Part shown: positions 60,427 to 64,000 of the stretch, in pieces | How positions within the stretch are numbered: position 1 is the stretch's first letter | How the letters are laid out: each line of letters opens with the position of its first letter | Assembly (NCBI GenBank): GCA_016704345.1 | Contig: JADJAH010000003.1 | Location: 533,170 to 597,169 of the forward strand | Origin: Ignavibacteria bacterium | GTDB taxonomy: Bacteria; Bacteroidota; Ignavibacteria; Tepidaquicellales; Tepidaquicellaceae | Direction: 5' to 3' | Length of the DNA: 64,000 nucleotides | Program-made: the position numbers and the translations under genes | The notes under the pieces: model-generated | Databases searched by the model: none | The model's input: the letters and a program-made list of their open reading frames with translations, nothing else | Told to the model about the DNA's origin: nothing

Positions 60427-62160
60427 TTAAGGCCTTACAATACCTATGAATGCAAAAGCATTATTATCCGCAAAGACCGCATCAGAACCGTCAACCGTTC
60501 CGTCACAATTCAGGTCTGTTACAACATAACCTGATACGAAGTTAAAAGCATCGTTATCTATAAGCAAACCATCGGCTCCGTCAACAAATCCGTCATCGTT
60601 TACATCTCCGGAATAAAACGCGTAATCACTTCCCACAAGAACCATATTATTTCCAAAAGCCTGCGATGCCGCGGTTGTGAAATCATAATTCAATATGCCA
60701 TTGACAAAAACTTCACCGCCAGTCTTACTCCATGTCTCAACTGAATTTCTGTGCTTAACCACAATGTAATAGCTTACGCCATTGACTGCACCGGTGAAAA
60801 CAACACTCGCCGTTCCGGCACCGGAGAGCGAGACTTTCTTTGTCTCAACAACTGCATAAGGGGAAACAGCTGACCTCAATAGTACAGTTACAGTGTCCTG
60901 AGGCGGTGAACATGCTTCAAGACTCACAGTGAGATTCAAAACTGACGGAGAGAGCTTGTCAAAATACAAACCCCTGCCGGTTCCTGTCTCGCCAACCCAT
61001 ACAGCACCTGCATCTCCCAATGAATTATAATAAGGAATCAGAACCGGAGTATAACCAACTGTTGATGTCACAGGTTGGTTGTCAGCAAACTGCACTGCGT
61101 TTGAGAAAGAAAACATGTTTGATTTAGATGCAGTAATGTAGTTCATCTGATTTGTGTTGCCTCTGTTAGTTCCTGTGCTTGAAAAATAAATCACATCAAT
61201 TCCTCCTCCGTCTCTGTTGTGATGCACTGCATCAAACCAGTACTCGTCAGCAGTTGGCAATGACGCGATGACTGCCGAATCAACAAATGTATTTCCACCG
61301 TTATTGCTCACTTTACATTTGATGTTAACATCTCCTGCTTCTTCAGAAGTATAAATGAACCAGGCGCTTGTGCCGTGTCTCACACTCTTGAATTCTGCTT
61401 TCGGAGCTATGGAACGTGTTACATCAATGAATGACCCGACTACAGCCATCGTTCCGGGAACACTCTCTCTGTATCTTGCCCCTCTGATTGTGGATGTTGC
61501 AGTGTCAGCAAGCACACCTCCGTAATAATTCAGAATCAGGGTATCACCCAGAGCAGAAAAGTAAATCTTTGGATTCGCTCCGCCGGAGGTAACTAATCCC
61601 CTCAGTCCCCATACTACTCCACCGTCTGCAGAACTGTATCTTACTATGTTATTAGTACCCAATGAATCCATGAAGATATACATCGAGCCCGTTGATGAAG
61701 TCGCTACATCGAAATCTCGGAAACTTGGACCGCGAACCTGTGTGACTCTATTGTTAAGCACATTCCAGCAGTATACTGTGGCTCCGGAAATAAAGAAACA
61801 ATAGACAGAATCAGTAGAACCGATTATTATTTTTGTTTTTGATATAACAGATGCCGGAGTGATAGCGGAGATGTTTGACCATGTTGAGCCGTTGTTTGTG
61901 GAAGTGAGTATTACTAACGCCGCTCCGGATTGAATGTTGGTATCGGGTACCGATACATAGATAGTGGAATTGGAACTTCGATAAACGCCCGAGTGCTTAC
62001 CGAGAGGTTCACTTGCCGAAACGAGTAAGTCATTACCCCACTCTACATTTCCATTATATGGAATTGGCGGATCATTTACCTTCACGCTCAAGTCTTGAGC
62101 AAAGGTGCTTGACAGCGATGCTATCAATAGCACTGCTGCAATTGTAAGTAAGTTCTTCAT
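60427..62160 (-). CDS. Secreted BNR/sialidase-like protein with dockerin-like C-terminal module
   Basis: 577 aa from ATG 62160; the frame is open to 62217, but residues before MKNLLTIAAVLL would precede a good signal peptide. The body has repeated Asp-box-like turns (TSTNNGSTWSN, SNNGGNTFVDSA), typical of a sialidase-like propeller. The end carries the shared module: SPYAVVETK, KHRNSVETWSKTGGE, AASQAFGNNM, YSGDVNDDGFVDGAD, DLNCDGTVDGSD, ending IGIVRP. No T9SS signal. A terminator follows. Confidence 0.85.
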   Translation of the reverse strand: MKNLLTIAAVLLIASLSSTFAQDLSVKVNDPPIPYNGNVEWGNDLLVSASEPLGKHSGVYRSSNSTIYVSVPDTNIQSGAALVILTSTNNGSTWSNISAITPASVISKTKIIIGSTDSVYCFFISGATVYCWNVLNNRVTQVRGPSFRDFDVATSSTGSMYIFMDSLGTNNIVRYSSADGGVVWGLRGLVTSGGANPKIYFSALGDTLILNYYGGVLADTATSTIRGARYRESVPGTMAVVGSFIDVTRSIAPKAEFKSVRHGTSAWFIYTSEEAGDVNIKCKVSNNGGNTFVDSAVIASLPTADEYWFDAVHHNRDGGGIDVIYFSSTGTNRGNTNQMNYITASKSNMFSFSNAVQFADNQPVTSTVGYTPVLIPYYNSLGDAGAVWVGETGTGRGLYFDKLSPSVLNLTVSLEACSPPQDTVTVLLRSAVSPYAVVETKKVSLSGAGTASVVFTGAVNGVSYYIVVKHRNSVETWSKTGGEVFVNGILNYDFTTAASQAFGNNMVLVGSDYAFYSGDVNDDGFVDGADGLLIDNDAFNFVSGYVVTDLNCDGTVDGSDAVFADNNAFAFIGIVRP

Positions 62161-62638
62161 ACAGTTTACCTTTAATGTTTTTGTAAAACTTTTAACAAAG
62201 TACAAGTTTGGAGTCAAAAGTCAAAGTGATTTTATTAAGCAAGAACAACTTCTCAACTTCTGCATCTCAATTGTTTCATTGAAAAAACTTATCATGCAGC
62301 TTTACCTGCTTCGAAATAAACTCTCTAAGACTTTCATTTTCTAAAATGATCTTTCCGAACGCCATACTTGAATTACTTATTTGATGTTTGAAGTGAAAGT
62401 GTAAACGGCTAAATTGCAATTCTCATATACACTATGCTCTAACTGCTCTTAATTCAAATTAGAGCCGGTGAAACTCTCATGAAAGACTGATTGAAAAACT
62501 TTTAATGCATTTGAATTTCATCAGGAGTTTATCGACCATCGCTGACAAATAAAAGAATTTAAGTAACGCATGCCGGTATGCTCTTTTCATTTGTCAATTG
62601 TCTCCGCTCATATTTTTTAATCTTAAATTTCTACACCC
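62161..62638. other. Intergenic region between divergent genes
   Basis: About 480 bp, AT-rich. No gene recognised. It should contain both promoters; no convincing TTG/TAnnTTTG pair was found. Confidence 0.3.
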
Positions 62639-63019
62639 ATGAATCTTTTGTTCAGATTTGTCAGCAATGCCGGATTCGTAACGGCAGCATTAATTTTCTC
62701 AGCATTTATTGCCGCCAGTGTTTCGGCAACGGAGGGCTCTTCAGGCGATTCAATCCCCGCCACAATCACAAATGAATTGAAGAAGAATCTTCAGGACGTG
62801 AACGGAAACAGGATCACACCCGAGGAAGAAGGTGATGCTTTCCAGAGAAAGGTGTTCGGCTCGCTCGGAACCGCAGCCCAGATGGGAAGTTCGGTAAGTG
62901 ATGCAGGTGATGTGAACGGAGACGGCTATGATGATGTGATTGTTGGAGCACGTGCTTTCAATTCGCATAGGCAGAGCTTATATTTATTTTGGCGGACAGA
63001 ATATGAATACGAACTCTGA
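62639..63019 (+). CDS. FG-GAP repeat protein, first segment of a frameshifted gene
   Basis: 126 codons. Hydrophobic signal (about 10-30, FVTAALIFSAFIAAS). The first FG-GAP repeat (GSSVSDAGDVNGDGYDDVIVGA) is at about 82-103. Homology leaves this frame near 62955 (VGARAFNS) and continues in the next as IGRAYIYFGGQNMNTN; a single extra base near TTCGCAT accounts for it. Residues after it are artefact. Confidence 0.72.
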   Translation: MNLLFRFVSNAGFVTAALIFSAFIAASVSATEGSSGDSIPATITNELKKNLQDVNGNRITPEEEGDAFQRKVFGSLGTAAQMGSSVSDAGDVNGDGYDDVIVGARAFNSHRQSLYLFWRTEYEYEL

Positions 63020-63608
63020 TATAGTTCTAAACGGACAGGCTGTCAATTCACTTTTTGGAGAGTGTGTCTCTTCTGCAGGTGATGTGAACGGAGACGGATA
63101 TGATGACGTGATAGTTGGCGAGCCGGGCAATGCTTCGACGACAGGAAAAGCATACATTTACTTTGGCGGGTCTCCCATGAACAATGTAGCTGATGTTACT
63201 CTCACCGGTGAAGCAAACGGAAGCAACTTCGGAAAATCGGTTTCGAATGCAGGCGATGTCAACGGAGACGGATATCCCGATGTAGTGGTAGGAGCCTACG
63301 GTTACTCATCCGGTACAGGACGTGTGTATGTCTTCTACGGCGGCGCTTCGATGAACAGTGTTTCAGATGTGACTATGACCGGCGAAGCTATATCAAATGC
63401 ATACGGTTATTCTGTTTCAAATGCAGGTGACGTGAACGGCGACGGCTACTCGGATGTACTCGTAGGAGCACACGGGAATAATTCATCAAGAGGCAAGGCA
63501 TACATTTATTTTGGAAGCGCTTCAATGAACAATGTTGCAGATGTAACTTTTCTCGGCGAAGCCGTGGGAAATTTATTTGGATTTTCCGTTTCCACAGCCG
63601 GGGATTGA
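62940..63608 (+). CDS. FG-GAP repeat protein, second segment
   Basis: Homology begins at about 62958. Four FG-GAP repeats of the pattern FGxxVSxAGDVNGDGYxDVxVG alternating with KAYIYFGGxxMNN. The frame ends at STAGD-stop at 63606; restoring one G after GAT gives DVNGDGYGDILAG in the third segment. The N-terminal codons before that point are shadow. Confidence 0.75.
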   Translation: MLEHVLSIRIGRAYIYFGGQNMNTNSDIVLNGQAVNSLFGECVSSAGDVNGDGYDDVIVGEPGNASTTGKAYIYFGGSPMNNVADVTLTGEANGSNFGKSVSNAGDVNGDGYPDVVVGAYGYSSGTGRVYVFYGGASMNSVSDVTMTGEAISNAYGYSVSNAGDVNGDGYSDVLVGAHGNNSSRGKAYIYFGSASMNNVADVTFLGEAVGNLFGFSVSTAGD

Positions 63609-64000
63609 ATGGCGACGGGTACGGGGATATTTTAGCTGGGGCTGATCAGTACAGTTCAGGTCTGGGAAGATCATACATTTATTACGGCGGCGGTGTGATG
63701 AACAATACTGCTGACGTGACCATGACGGGAGTTGTTGCTTCCGACAGGTTTGGGAGAACTGTAGCTTACGCGGGGGATCTGAACGGCGACAGTTATTCTG
63801 ATATTGCTGTTGCTTCCTATAGAAACGACGGAGTTGATTCGGGAAAAGTGTTTGTTTACTTTGGAGGGACTGCTATGAACAACATTGCAGACGCAGTCAT
63901 TTACGGTGAGACATATTATGAGTCACTGGGCTGGGCAATCTCAACTGCGGGTGATGTGAACGGTGACGGATTTGACGATCTGATAGCAGGCGGAGTCAGC
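63608..64000 (+). CDS. FG-GAP repeat protein, third segment, cut by window edge
   Basis: Plus frame from 63608 to the edge (131 codons) without a start of its own: NGDGYGDILAGAD, then SYIYYGGGVMNNTADV, GDLNGDSYSDIAVASY, GKVFVYFGG and GDVNGDGFDDLIAGGVS. It is the continuation of the gene at 62639; further repeats lie beyond the window. Likely a secreted propeller protein like the one at 21265. Confidence 0.7.

Overview
The window looks like a chromosome segment of an FCB-group bacterium, most likely of the Ignavibacteria/Chlorobi side. Several secreted proteins end in the type IX secretion (T9SS) type A sorting pattern (NYPNPFNPST... then GVYFY... and a Lys-rich tail). At least two promoters fit the Bacteroidota TTG/TAnnTTTG form, and ribosome-binding sites are often weak. 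Lineage is inferred from these traits only.

Layout. 1-2508 (minus): heptosyltransferase-like GT9 (cut by the left edge), endonuclease III and WecB. 2509-3641: gene-free, with a palindrome-rich, MITE-like element. 3642-6112: a frameshifted BNR/Ycf48-like secreted protein. 6113-10034 is accessory DNA: a 21-bp tandem array, split and intact copies of a short terminal-inverted-repeat element, REP-like hairpins, a RelE/ParE toxin-antitoxin pair, a REP-associated (RAYT-like) transposase and a DUF2442 protein. 10164-16938 is the housekeeping block: rpmE, a sugar-nucleotidyltransferase/acyltransferase, tRNA-Val, thrS-infC-rpmI-rplT, pheS and a cyclophilin lipoprotein. infC appears to start at AUU. 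17350-30681 holds large secreted and outer-membrane proteins, including a FG-GAP protein of about 2240 residues with one frameshift and a DUF5916 barrel, separated by intergenic repeats.

30637-34035 is a second accessory island: a DUF433/truncated DUF5615 module bracketed by a 45-bp direct repeat copied from the end of the preceding gene, a restriction-modification pair with a frameshifted methylase, and a three-copy palindromic array. 34220-38207 encodes a lipocalin-like lipoprotein, a reprolysin-like T9SS protease, another lipoprotein and a heme-motif/porin fusion. 38371-40295 has two more toxin-antitoxin-type pairs around a DHFR-like protein. 40306-49280 carries a histone-deacetylase-like enzyme, OsmC, an M6-like protease, a LOG protein, ComM, Der and a methyltransferase. 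49445-54090 is a probable three-gene operon of secreted proteins.

54277-59274 is the most coherent system: an ArsR regulator with a visible operator and promoter, TauE/SafE, a TPMT-family thiol-methyltransferase-like protein, a DUF6132-rhodanese fusion, a CstB-like persulfide dioxygenase/rhodanese, and two YeeE/YedE-type sulfur transporter halves. It reads as a sulfide/persulfide detoxification operon resembling Staphylococcus cst but with a different regulator and an added methylation step. The right end has another secreted protein and a FG-GAP gene broken by two frameshifts and the window edge.

Two themes recur. Four secreted proteins share a C-terminal module of about 150 residues with dockerin-like loops instead of the T9SS signal. 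Five single-base frame breaks fall in surface-protein genes and the DNA methylase; they may be assembly errors or real switching or decay.
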